Below, in pieces: positions 27,450 through 35,864 of a DNA stretch of 64,000 nucleotides. Position 1 is the first letter of the stretch. The number at the start of each line of letters is the position of its first letter. The translations under genes were made by a program, and so were the position numbers. The DNA is taken from assembly GCF_008271695.1 (NCBI RefSeq), contig NZ_VKKY01000003.1:682001-746000 (forward strand), read 5' to 3'. This stretch comes from Rufibacter hautae (GTDB lineage Bacteria > Bacteroidota > Bacteroidia > Cytophagales > Hymenobacteraceae). The notes below the pieces were generated by a model. It saw only the letters and a list, made by a program, of their open reading frames with translations, was not told the DNA's origin and did not search any database.

Positions 27450-29972
27450 TTAGTTGCCTTCTCCGCCTTTGGCGTCATCGTTTCGGATGGACTTGCTGCG
27501 GCGCGGCTTCTGGTTCATCTCCATTTTCCCGAAACGGTACGAGAAACTCACCCGCACGCTTCGGTTGTAATTCTGGTTGATGCTGTTCTGCTCAAAGGTG
27601 GTGCTGCGCAAATCAGAAGTGAACTTGATGGTCTTGGAAAACGGATTATCCACGCCCAGGCTCAGGCTGCCTTTCTTGTCCCACAGCTGTTTCCTGATGC
27701 TGAAGCTGGAGTAATAGTACCCCGAGAATTTCCCCTGTATGGTGGGTCTAGGTGAGCTGTAATTCCCGAAGAACTGCACCGCCAGGTCTTTCCCGAAATC
27801 ATAGCTGGAGTTGAGGCTGGTGTTGTACTGCATGGCGGAGTTGCTTTGGAGCGTACTCTTAAGCGTGATGTAGTTCAGGTTGAAAGAGCCCCCGATGGTC
27901 CACTTAGGCATCGGCTTGGTGTTCCCCGAGAAACTGAGGCCGTAGGTAGCGTTCTTCCCGATGTTCTGGTAGGTGTTATAGGAGACACCGGGCTGTTGCC
28001 AGGTACCGTCCAGCACGGGCAAAGCACCTTCGTCGCCCACAATGCGGCGGATGGATTCAATGGCGTTATTGGTCTGTCGCAAGTACAAAGACACGTTCAC
28101 TGAGCTGGTCTTGAAGTAGTTGCTGTAGCCCAACTCATAGGCATGCGACAACTCCGGCTCCAACTCCGGGTTCCCGAACGACACGTTCTTTGCGTCTATG
28201 ATATTCACGTATGGGTTCAGGTACCAGATCTGCGGCCGCTGGATGCGTTGGGTGTACCCCACCCGCACCGTCTGGCTTTTGAAGTTGCGGGAGATCAGAA
28301 TATTGGGGATGAAATTGTAGTAGTTGTCTGTGAACGGGTCTTGGTAAGGTTGGATGTACTTGCCGTCAATGGCCGTGTACTCAAAGCGGGCCCCAGATTT
28401 CACGTTGTAGTTTTTAAACAGTTTGAAGCCGTAAGAAGCGTAGGTAGAGTACACGTCCTGGTCATAGGAGAACTCATTGGGCCGCAAATCTTCCGCGCCG
28501 GTAGAAAGTCTGAGTCTGCGGTACATCGCATCGCTTTCGGCGTGGCGCAGGATGCCTTTGGTACCTACCTCCAGTTGGGTTTTGTTCTGGAACGGATGCA
28601 CGTAATCTACCTGGAACGTCATCTCGCGGTTGGAGCCGTCATTGGTGTTGCGCAAAAGCGTGTCCAGGGTGTAGTTCTGGTTCAGGAAGATGTCCTGGTC
28701 TGAGGAGCTGTTGTTCTGACCTTTGTTCCATTGCGCCAATACCGACAATTCCTGCTGTGGCTTGAAGATGTGGGTGTACCCGATGTTCGCGTCTACAGAA
28801 GCATTCTTGTTGGCACCCCTCAGGTCATTCTCAATCTGCTGCAGGCCATTGGGGTCTCTGGTCAGGGAGTTCTGGAAGCCCTGGTTGCGGTAATTACCCC
28901 GGTAAATATTGATCCCCGCATTGATGGTGTTGGAAGAATCCAGGTCGGCGTCGAACCCAACTTGGCCATAGACCCCGCCGCCACGCCGTTTAGATTCTCC
29001 CATCTGATCCAGGAAAGAATCAAACTTCTCAAGATTGGGTCTGCTTTTGGTAGAGCGGTGCAGTTCGCTGTCGTTTTGGTTGTTGTATTGTTGGTGGGTA
29101 CCCAAACTGGCATTGAAGCCTACCTTTCCGCGCCGCACGTTCACGTTACCGTTTCCGCTGGAGTTTCGGTTGCCCACAGAGGTACTCACGCTGCCGTTCA
29201 CGCCGTACAAAGTGTTCTTTTTGGTGATGATGTTGATGATCCCCGCCGTACCCTCTGCGTCATACTTGGCCGAGGGGCTGGTAATCACCTCCACGGTTTT
29301 GATCATGTCTGATGGGATCTGCTTCAAGGCATCGGCCACGCTGTTGGCCATGATGCTGGAGGGCTTGTTGTTGATGAGCACCCGCACGTTGGAGGAGCCG
29401 CGCAACTGCACGTTCCCGTCCAAATCCACCGTAAGCGAAGGCACCTTTTTGAGCACGTCTGAGGCGTTGCCGCCAATGTTGGTGATGTCCTGATCGGCGT
29501 TGTAGACCATGCGGTCCACTTTGTCTTCCACCAGCGGTTTCTCGCCTACCACGGTCACCTCCTTCAGCTTGTTTTGGATGGGTTTCAGCACAATGCGGCC
29601 CAACACTATCTCAGGGTCTTTGTCTGACACGATTATCCCGGCGCGGGTGAAACTCTCGTAGCCAATAAAACTCACCGAAACAGAATAAGTGCCGTTCGCC
29701 ACCCGTGACAAAGTGAAGCGGCCCCGATCATCGGTCACGGTGCCGTCAATGGGTTTTCCGGTGGCGGTGCTCACCAAAGAAATCGTCGCGAACTCCACAG
29801 GCTTGGTGGTGGAAGAATCAGTGACTACGCCGCTTATCTTCCCGGCTACCCGCTGCACCCCTCCGCCCGCTGCGGTGGCCGTAGAAGGAGTAGGGACAAG
29901 GGAGGAGGTTTGTGCCCGCAAGGAGGCCACAGTTGCCAGGCTAAGGCAGGCAATAAGTAAAGGGTGACGCAT
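27450..29972 (-). CDS. TonB-dependent-receptor-like outer membrane protein, paralogue B
   Basis: An 840-residue paralogue of the neighbouring gene with the same order: signal peptide (MRHPLLIACLSLATVASLRAQ), CarboxypepD_reg domain (GKISGVVTDSSTTKPVEFATISL, about 43-125), plug domain (VPSLTVDLDGNVQLRGSSNVRVLINNKPSS, ALKQIPSDMIKTVEVITSPSAKY), and a large barrel ending VSFSYRFGKMEMNQKPRRSKSIRNDDAKGG. Identity to paralogues A and C is highest in the plug and C-terminal tail and low in the barrel loops, which suggests the same machinery with different ligands. No SusD-like lipoprotein is adjacent. Confidence 0.85.
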   Translation of the reverse strand: MRHPLLIACLSLATVASLRAQTSSLVPTPSTATAAGGGVQRVAGKISGVVTDSSTTKPVEFATISLVSTATGKPIDGTVTDDRGRFTLSRVANGTYSVSVSFIGYESFTRAGIIVSDKDPEIVLGRIVLKPIQNKLKEVTVVGEKPLVEDKVDRMVYNADQDITNIGGNASDVLKKVPSLTVDLDGNVQLRGSSNVRVLINNKPSSIMANSVADALKQIPSDMIKTVEVITSPSAKYDAEGTAGIINIITKKNTLYGVNGSVSTSVGNRNSSGNGNVNVRRGKVGFNASLGTHQQYNNQNDSELHRSTKSRPNLEKFDSFLDQMGESKRRGGGVYGQVGFDADLDSSNTINAGINIYRGNYRNQGFQNSLTRDPNGLQQIENDLRGANKNASVDANIGYTHIFKPQQELSVLAQWNKGQNNSSSDQDIFLNQNYTLDTLLRNTNDGSNREMTFQVDYVHPFQNKTQLEVGTKGILRHAESDAMYRRLRLSTGAEDLRPNEFSYDQDVYSTYASYGFKLFKNYNVKSGARFEYTAIDGKYIQPYQDPFTDNYYNFIPNILISRNFKSQTVRVGYTQRIQRPQIWYLNPYVNIIDAKNVSFGNPELEPELSHAYELGYSNYFKTSSVNVSLYLRQTNNAIESIRRIVGDEGALPVLDGTWQQPGVSYNTYQNIGKNATYGLSFSGNTKPMPKWTIGGSFNLNYITLKSTLQSNSAMQYNTSLNSSYDFGKDLAVQFFGNYSSPRPTIQGKFSGYYYSSFSIRKQLWDKKGSLSLGVDNPFSKTIKFTSDLRSTTFEQNSINQNYNRSVRVSFSYRFGKMEMNQKPRRSKSIRNDDAKGGEGN

Positions 29973-30208
29973 GAAGGGAGAGTTGGAAGATAGAGAAAGG
30001 GTTGAACGATAGGTTAATTGATTTAATAAGTAATAGAAGAAAAGCTAATTTGGTATTCAGAAACAGGTATATGCAGAATGATTTTTTGGGGATAAATTGT
30101 CTGTAGAGCAGTCAGTGAATTAGACCTTTTTTCAGAGCGATGGTTTAAATCACTTTCCAAAGACAGACAAAAAAGAACGAGGTTGCGCCGCCTAATGGGA
30201 GGACGGTT

Positions 30209-30244
30209 GTTTTAAGCTTGATTTTCTTAAATGCTGGCTAAAAC
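30209..30244. repeat. Dispersed 36-bp palindrome, copy 15
   Basis: GTTTTAAGCTTG left, GGCTAAAAC right; 16 bp downstream of the stop of the minus-strand CarboxypepD_reg gene. Confidence 0.62.
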
Positions 30245-30260
30245 AGAAAGTAGAAGGCGG

Positions 30261-31175
30261 TTAGTTTTGGCGCTGCACCTCCACGTTCATGCCCATGCCA
30301 AAAGAGGTTATTTTCTCCCATTTGGCCTGGCTGGCATCTTTATGGAACGTGGTATGGAAACCGGGCAAGGCGCCCGCAATGGTTAAAGCCAACGCATCTT
30401 TTTTAGGCAGGCAGTCTATCCATTCCAAAGAAACCACAAAATCGTCTTGGACATACAAGTTGTAGGGCTCCAGGTCAACCGCAATCCAGCCTCTTTTCTG
30501 GTTTTCAACGGTCACGTAAATGTCTTTTGGGGCAAGGTTCTGATAGGGTAGGTTGTCTTTGACCGAATAAACATTTAACCTGAATTTGACCAGATCATAC
30601 TTGTTCATGGTGAGGCAGAAATTCAGCTTGTTCAGGAACGCGGTTTTGGGGCCGTTTTTGATCAGAATGCCCATTTCATGCCCCAGGTTTTCGTGCAGGG
30701 AGCGCTGAAACATGGCAAAGTTGTGGTGCACCATGGTGACAGGCCCGGCACTGCCGCCCAGTTTTTTCGTCTTCCATTTCTTTACATGAACGTCTACCTC
30801 GGCAAGCTGCACAGGCTGGGCATCCAGGGCAATAACGAGTTTATTTTCCGGGGTTCTGGCCTGCCACAGGTTGCTGACTTTCACTTCTTTGGCCGCAAAG
30901 CCAATGGCGGAAATCCTGACCATTTCCTCCAGTTTTTCCTGAGAAACCGAAAAGCTGAAGTTCCCTTTCTCGTCTGAGATGGTGCCCTCTGACCCGTTCA
31001 AAATCCCGATGCTGGCATACGCAATCGGCTGCCCCGTCTGGCTCTCGGTGATGGTGCCGGAAAGAGTTATTTTCTCCCTTTTTACCAACACCTCACCCTC
31101 CCACGAGGGGATGGTAAAGGAGCATAGCAAGAGAAATAAACCAAAAAATGCAAAGGTTATGTAGGATCGGTTCAT
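30261..31175 (-). CDS. CarboxypepD_reg-like domain envelope protein
   Basis: A 304-residue exported protein: signal peptide (about 1-24, FAFFGLFLLLCSF), then a CarboxypepD_reg-like beta-sandwich (about 37-120, ITLSGTITESQTGQPIAYASIGIL and GTISDEKGNFSF). The remaining 180 residues have no recognised family but are strand-rich and contain a KTAFLNKLNFCLTMNKYDLVKFRLNVYSVKD segment. No barrel or plug follows, so it is not a receptor. It sits inside the receptor island on the same strand and may be co-regulated. A perfect hairpin lies just upstream of its start codon. Confidence 0.65.
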   Translation of the reverse strand: MNRSYITFAFFGLFLLLCSFTIPSWEGEVLVKREKITLSGTITESQTGQPIAYASIGILNGSEGTISDEKGNFSFSVSQEKLEEMVRISAIGFAAKEVKVSNLWQARTPENKLVIALDAQPVQLAEVDVHVKKWKTKKLGGSAGPVTMVHHNFAMFQRSLHENLGHEMGILIKNGPKTAFLNKLNFCLTMNKYDLVKFRLNVYSVKDNLPYQNLAPKDIYVTVENQKRGWIAVDLEPYNLYVQDDFVVSLEWIDCLPKKDALALTIAGALPGFHTTFHKDASQAKWEKITSFGMGMNVEVQRQN

Positions 31176-31384
31176 GTCGGGGGAATCCTGAATAAGATGG
31201 GCTCTTATTCAGGATAATAGATTAAATATTGGATGGAATATTAGATTGTAATATTTAATAAAAGATAACAGTGTAAACATTCATTGGGCTAAAAGGCAGT
31301 ATGATTATTCAACGCGAGGTATATCAATTAAATTGTATATAGAATAATTATATATTATCCGGAATTCAACCGACCTTCTTTTCT
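31176..31384. other. AT-rich intergenic region upstream of the CarboxypepD_reg gene
   Basis: Apart from the 31186-31214 hairpin it is a low-complexity AT-rich stretch (about 31215-31370) with no gene and no exact minus-strand promoter consensus. Confidence 0.35.
31186..31214 (-). promoter_or_regulatory. Perfect 11-bp inverted repeat in the 5' leader
   Basis: Arms TCCTGAATAAG / CTTATTCAGGA with a 7-nt loop, ending 10 bp before the ATG at 31175. In RNA it would place a stable hairpin at the ribosome binding region. It could also be an operator. Confidence 0.5.
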
Positions 31385-31420
31385 GTTTTAAGGCCGTTTT
31401 ATCAGAAGCAGGCTCAAAAC
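31385..31420. repeat. Dispersed 36-bp palindrome, copy 16
   Basis: GTTTTAAGGCCG left and CAGGCTCAAAAC right, both outer ends intact, exactly 36 bp. Confidence 0.7.
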
Positions 31421-31423
31421 CTT

Positions 31424-31466
31424 TGAAAAGCAGAAGAGCGATAACTGGGTAGTCATCGCTCTTCTT
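31424..31466 (-). terminator. Terminator of receptor paralogue C
   Basis: Fifteen-bp stem starting AGAAGAGCGAT with a 4-nt loop; its single non-Watson-Crick pair is G-U only in minus-strand RNA, so it acts for the minus-strand gene. TTTT follows. Confidence 0.78.
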
Positions 31467-31483
31467 ATGGGTGCTAAAACGGC

Positions 31484-34015
31484 TTACTGAACTCCGCCGC
31501 CGTCGCCTTGTTTGGCGTCATCGTTGCGGATAGATTTCTTGCGCTTAGGCGGTCCTTGCTGCTGCATCTTCCCAAAGCGGTACTCAAAGGTTAACCGGAA
31601 ACCGCGGTTGTATTGAGTAACCAAGGTCTGCGTGCTGAAAGGTAGTCTCTCCTCGGTGTTTTGGTTTACGCCAGACAACTCGTTTCTGAACTTCAGGGCT
31701 CTTCTGAACGGATTGTCCATCCCTAAGCTTAAAGCTCCTTTTTTCTCAAACAGTTCTTTCCGGATAGCCAGGTTATGGTAAGAGAACGAAGAGGCAATTC
31801 CTTGCAGTTGAACCCTGTCAGAGTTGAAGCCCCCGGAGAACTGAGCACTCACGCCCTTCCCGAAGGTATAGCCAGAGCTTACGTTAATGTTGTACATCAC
31901 ACCTGAGTTAGACGCGAAGGGGGCGTTCAAATCCACGTAGTACACGTTCACATTTCCGTTGATGTTCCAGGCCGGAACAGGCTTGGTAGAGCCAGACAAG
32001 GTCATGCCGTAGGTCTTGTTCTTGGCGATGTTGTTGAACGTCACAAAGGTGGTGTCTCGCAGCACTTCAGAAACAGACTCAATGGCATTATCAGTGATGC
32101 GCATGTACGCCGACACGTTGATAGAAGTAGTCTTGAAGAAAGTGCTGTAGTTCAGTTCATAGGAGTCGGTTAGCTCGGCATCCAGTCGTGGGTTACCGTA
32201 CACCACCAGGTTAGGGCCTTGTTGCTGGCGGTACGGATTCAGGAAGAACAACTGCGGCCGCTGGATACGCTGGGTGAACGTAGTACGCAGTTTGCTGTTC
32301 TGCGTCAGGTCATAGGCCAGGGTGATGTTGGGGATGAAGTTGTCGTAATTGGCGGTGAAATCTTGCTGTGGGTTGACAAAATCACCGGCAACATCGGTGT
32401 ACTCATAGCGTCCGCCAAACTTCAAGGCAGTCTTCTTATTCAGGTTGAAGCCATAAGACAGGTAAGAGGCAATCACGTTCTGGTCATAGGAGAAGTCTCC
32501 ATTCAGGTCTTTGCCGTTATACAGAGAGGAGCTGGATACATCGCGCAGAATGCCTTTGGCGCCTACTTCCAGCAAGGTGTTTTTAGGCATTGGGTGCGCG
32601 TAATCTGCCTGGAAGGTGAGTTCCTTGTTAAGGCCTTCGTTTTCATTGATGGTAGTGGAACGCAAGGGGCCCTCAATCTCATACCTTAATTGGTTTACCT
32701 CATTGTCTTGGTCAGTCTGGCTGTAGAGCGCCAGCAACGTAAGCTCCTGCTGCGGTTTTTTGAACTGGTGGGTAAAGTCCAGGTTCAGGTCCATGCTCAA
32801 ACGGTTATTATTGTTCTTCATGGACAGGTTGTACTCATCGGTGAGCATTGGCTCCTGGAAACCAGTGGTTGCTTCGTTCTGCGCTGCCTGAAAGGTGTTG
32901 GCGTTCTGGTGTGACCGCATCTTGAAAGAACCTGTGTTCACCCGGATACCGGCTGACAAGCTGTTCTTCTCATTGATGTCATAATCCAAACCTAACTGCC
33001 CGAAGCCAAACATCCCGTCAACGGTGCTGGTACCTAATTGGGTAGTGGTGTTCTCAAACAATTCCTCTGCTTCGTTTCTGGCTTGGTTCACTTGGCGCAG
33101 GTTCATGGACCCTTTGCTGTAGAACCGGTTCACGCCTGCATTCACGTTCACGCCTACCTTACCCTGTTTCATACTCACATTGGCGTTTCCGTTGCTGCCG
33201 CGGGTACCGGCGGTAAGGGTGGTAGAACCCGTAACGCCCTGGAGGCTGTTTTTCTTCGTCACAATGTTGATGATCCCGGCAGTACCTTCCGCGTCATACT
33301 TGGCCGAGGGGCTGGTGATCACTTCTACGTTTTTGATGACATCAGCGGGGATTTGCTTTAAGGCATCGGCCACGCTTCCGGCCATCACGGTAGAAGGTTT
33401 TCCGTTGATAAGTACCCGCACGTTGGAAGAACCCCGCAGTTGGAGGTTACCATCTTGGTCCAAAGCCACGGAAGGTACTTTCTGCATCACGTCGGCGGCA
33501 GTACCACCGGTGTTTGTGATGTCTTTTTCGGCGTTATACACCAGGCGGTCTACCTTGTCTTCAATCAAAGGCTTTTCCCCCACCACGGTTACTTCCTGTA
33601 ATTTGGTCTGGGCAGGAGCTAAGGCTACTTTGTTCAGGTTCGCGGTTTGGTCCTCTGCGGAGATGGTCACCTGCTTCATTTCCTTGGTCTCATACCCAAT
33701 GAAGCTGATGTTAAGCGTATAGGTACCGTTGGGCACCCGGTTTAGGGTGAAACGACCTTTCTCATCGGTAACGGTGCCGTCTACGGTCTTGCCGTTGGCG
33801 GTATTGATCAGGGCAATGGTAGCGAACTCAACCGGCTTGGAAGATTCTGAGTCTACCACCGTGCCGGTGATTTTGCCGGCTCCCTGGGGAGTTTGGATGG
33901 CAGGAGCAGCCCCGGCGGGAGCCCCTTGCGGGCGTGGGGAATTCACTGGATTCTGCGCCCAGAGCGGGGCAGAGGTAGCGCAGCTTAACAAGGTTAAGAG
34001 CAGAAGTTTTTTCAT
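31484..34015 (-). CDS. TonB-dependent-receptor-like outer membrane protein, paralogue C
   Basis: An 843-residue third paralogue: signal peptide (MKKLLLLTLLSCATSAPLWAQ), a Pro/Ala/Gly-rich linker (about 22-45), CarboxypepD_reg domain (GKITGTVVDSESSKPVEFATIAL), plug domain (VPSVALDQDGNLQLRGSSNVRV, KYDAEGTAGIINIVTKKN) and barrel ending LTFEYRFGKMQQQGPPKRKKSIRNDDAKQGDGG. The start at 34015 is supported by the minus-strand -7 box 37 bp upstream; the frame upstream of it is spurious. It is the first barrel gene downstream of the LuxR-type regulator. Confidence 0.86.
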   Translation of the reverse strand: MKKLLLLTLLSCATSAPLWAQNPVNSPRPQGAPAGAAPAIQTPQGAGKITGTVVDSESSKPVEFATIALINTANGKTVDGTVTDEKGRFTLNRVPNGTYTLNISFIGYETKEMKQVTISAEDQTANLNKVALAPAQTKLQEVTVVGEKPLIEDKVDRLVYNAEKDITNTGGTAADVMQKVPSVALDQDGNLQLRGSSNVRVLINGKPSTVMAGSVADALKQIPADVIKNVEVITSPSAKYDAEGTAGIINIVTKKNSLQGVTGSTTLTAGTRGSNGNANVSMKQGKVGVNVNAGVNRFYSKGSMNLRQVNQARNEAEELFENTTTQLGTSTVDGMFGFGQLGLDYDINEKNSLSAGIRVNTGSFKMRSHQNANTFQAAQNEATTGFQEPMLTDEYNLSMKNNNNRLSMDLNLDFTHQFKKPQQELTLLALYSQTDQDNEVNQLRYEIEGPLRSTTINENEGLNKELTFQADYAHPMPKNTLLEVGAKGILRDVSSSSLYNGKDLNGDFSYDQNVIASYLSYGFNLNKKTALKFGGRYEYTDVAGDFVNPQQDFTANYDNFIPNITLAYDLTQNSKLRTTFTQRIQRPQLFFLNPYRQQQGPNLVVYGNPRLDAELTDSYELNYSTFFKTTSINVSAYMRITDNAIESVSEVLRDTTFVTFNNIAKNKTYGMTLSGSTKPVPAWNINGNVNVYYVDLNAPFASNSGVMYNINVSSGYTFGKGVSAQFSGGFNSDRVQLQGIASSFSYHNLAIRKELFEKKGALSLGMDNPFRRALKFRNELSGVNQNTEERLPFSTQTLVTQYNRGFRLTFEYRFGKMQQQGPPKRKKSIRNDDAKQGDGGGVQ

Positions 34016-34431
34016 ACAGAGGTTAAAGAAGATAATTGCTTTTGGGGCTGACAAAGGTAACCAATGATTTGCGGGGATTCGGGTATTAGTGTAACACCCG
34101 TCCGCAGAGCACCAGTATTTATTCAGTTGTAGCATTAGTATGCCCGGCCGGGCGATTATTACAGCCCCAAAAACAAAAAGAAGCTTTTTAACAGAACCTT
34201 AACATTTTCGCTAACAGGTCATCTGCGTAATAGGCGTGATATGAAGTGGTTGCCTTCTTCTGGTTTGCTTTCCCGGAAAGGCCTTGAAGCAGCGGAAAGG
34301 AACAGATGAGCTATCCTTTGAATGTTCTTCCAAGAAACAACAAGACGATTGGCAGAACTTAAAAAGGAAGCCGAAATCAGCTTTGTTCTGAAGAGTTTTT
34401 CTGCTAACCGTTAACAAAGAGGTGAGGAGCT
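34016..34431. other. Intergenic region upstream of receptor paralogue C
   Basis: Carries the paralogue C promoter near 34052-34059. The rest (34060-34431) shows no credible gene; a 68-codon minus-strand frame at 34211-34417 has no recognisable product. Confidence 0.4.
34052..34059 (-). promoter_or_regulatory. -7 element TACCTTTG upstream of receptor paralogue C
   Basis: Minus-strand TACCTTTG; no TTTG at -33. Predicted leader of about 30 nt to the ATG at 34015. Absence of the -33 box could mean activator dependence. Confidence 0.5.
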
Positions 34432-34467
34432 GTTTCTAAGCTGATTTCAAGAAAAGCGCCGTAAAAC
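34432..34467. repeat. Dispersed 36-bp palindrome, copy 17
   Basis: Left GTTTCTAAGCTG, centre ATTTCAAGAAAA, right GCCGTAAAAC; 14 bp downstream of the LuxR gene stop. Confidence 0.58.
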
Positions 34468-34481
34468 GAAGATAGGTTAAC

Positions 34482-35246
34482 TTACAGCCAGCCTTCCCGC
34501 ACAGCCCGGGCAATGAGTTCAGAGGTGCTGGCGGCCCCGGTTTTGGACAGCATATTCTTGCGGTGCGTGTTCACGGTGTGCTGGCTGATGTAAAGTTTCT
34601 CGCTGATTTGGGAACTGGGGAGCCCGGCAATAAGCAGGGACAGAATCTCCTTTTCCCTTTTGCTCAGGAGTTCCCGGTCTGGGGAAAAGACGTTTTTGGC
34701 CTGGACGTTTATGTAAGAGGGTTCCCCTTCCAACCCGATGTAGGAAAGCATTGGCAAGCCATCTTTCTTCAGGTGCGAGATGTCTGTGTGTATCCCCAAG
34801 GTGCGTAACACTCCCCCAGAAACATCTACCTGTATGGGCAGCACCTGCTGAAGTATGCGGAGATACTCGCCGTTGGCCTTCTTGATCCGGTAATCATAGC
34901 GTATTTTGTACTTCAGGCTTCTGTCGGGCGGTAAGCTCAGTAGGAAATCCTTGGCCGCGTCTTCATATTTCAGGAACCAGGCCAGATCATCGGGGTGAAT
35001 TCTATCCAGAATAAAAGGGGTGGTGATCTCCTGTGGGTCGTAGCCCAGTACCGGCAGTACGTTGTGGTGCACAAAGTCTACCTTGGCTTCCTGGCAGTTG
35101 AAAATGTAGTGGTAATAATCGCCTACCTGAAAGATGTTCAGGAGTTTTTTACGCACTTTCAGCTCAAACTTGAGTTCAGGAACTATGGCTTCTTTTGAGA
35201 TTTCTTTCCAGATTCTTTGCGCTTCTTCAAAAGCAGTGAGTGGCAT
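34482..35246 (-). CDS. PAS-LuxR transcriptional regulator
   Basis: A 254-residue cytoplasmic regulator. Residues about 50-165 form a PAS-like fold (YHYIFNCQEAKVDFVHHNVLPVLGYDPQEI, then RIHPDDLAWF and a PAC-type GGVLRTLGIHTDISHLK end). Residues about 190-254 are a LuxR/GerE helix-turn-helix (LSKREKEILSLLIAGLPSSQISEKLYISQHTVNTHRKNM). There is no receiver domain, so the PAS domain, not a kinase, probably provides the input. It stands upstream of the receptor island on the same strand and may control it; this is inference from position. Confidence 0.82.
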   Translation of the reverse strand: MPLTAFEEAQRIWKEISKEAIVPELKFELKVRKKLLNIFQVGDYYHYIFNCQEAKVDFVHHNVLPVLGYDPQEITTPFILDRIHPDDLAWFLKYEDAAKDFLLSLPPDRSLKYKIRYDYRIKKANGEYLRILQQVLPIQVDVSGGVLRTLGIHTDISHLKKDGLPMLSYIGLEGEPSYINVQAKNVFSPDRELLSKREKEILSLLIAGLPSSQISEKLYISQHTVNTHRKNMLSKTGAASTSELIARAVREGWL

Positions 35247-35441
35247 TGGAAGGTTTTTTTAGTATTAAATATTTTATATATCTATCTTTTTAAATTTGCT
35301 TCAAGGTACAACTTTAGTGGAGATATTATGCAAAGTAGCCTAGAAGAAATGACTATTATTTTGCGCTATTATCCACGTTAGTGAACACACAGAAAAGGAA
35401 AATTCATATTTATTCAATCTCTGTTAATTCGTAATAGCCTT

Positions 35442-35476
35442 GTTTTGAGCTGATTTTGACAAAATAACTCTAAAAC
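35442..35476. repeat. Dispersed 36-bp palindrome, copy 18
   Basis: GTTTTGAGCTG left, AACTCTAAAAC right; just beyond the fdx terminator. Confidence 0.6.
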
Positions 35477-35478
35477 AG

Positions 35479-35519
35479 AAAGCCCCGGCCTATGCGTTTG
35501 AAACATAAGCCGGGGCTTT
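35479..35519 (-). terminator. fnr-fdx operon terminator
   Basis: Stem AAAGCCCCGGC / GCCGGGGCTTT, loop of about 19 nt with further pairing. Confidence 0.82.
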
Positions 35520-35536
35520 AAAATGCGTGGTATACT

Positions 35537-35860
35537 CTAGTGGTCAGACATCACCCGCAGCACCATGCCATCCAACTCTGGGGTAACCCTTATCTGGCAA
35601 GAAAGGCGGCTGCCGTCGCGCAGGTTGGGTAGGTTCTCCAGCATGTAGAGCTCATCGTCAGAGGCCTCGGGCAGTTCAGGGGCCTCAATAAGTTCCACGT
35701 GGCAGGTAGCACATAGAGCCATGCCGCCGCAGGTAGCCAGAATATCGAACTCGTTCGCTTTCAAGGCTTCCATTAGGCTCAGGCCCATGTCTGTGGGTAC
35801 GGGAACGGCAACGCGCTCCCCGTCTTGGTTCTCTACGTAAACGGTGATGTCTTCTTGCAT
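35537..35860 (-). CDS. [2Fe-2S] ferredoxin (adrenodoxin type)
   Basis: A 107-residue electron carrier. Cluster ligands are Cys44, Cys50, Cys53 and Cys88 (CGGMALCATC and LSCQI), the vertebrate/ISC-type C-x5-C-x2-C-xn-C spacing. Its start is 4 bp after the stop of the ferredoxin reductase gene, so the two form an operon and probably an electron-transfer pair, with the final acceptor unknown. Confidence 0.9.
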   Translation of the reverse strand: MQEDITVYVENQDGERVAVPVPTDMGLSLMEALKANEFDILATCGGMALCATCHVELIEAPELPEASDDELYMLENLPNLRDGSRLSCQIRVTPELDGMVLRVMSDH

Positions 35861-35864
35861 GGCA

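Noticed and set aside
34211-34417. 68-codon minus-strand frame upstream of receptor paralogue C
   Set aside because: No signal peptide, motif, or promoter; better explained as noncoding.
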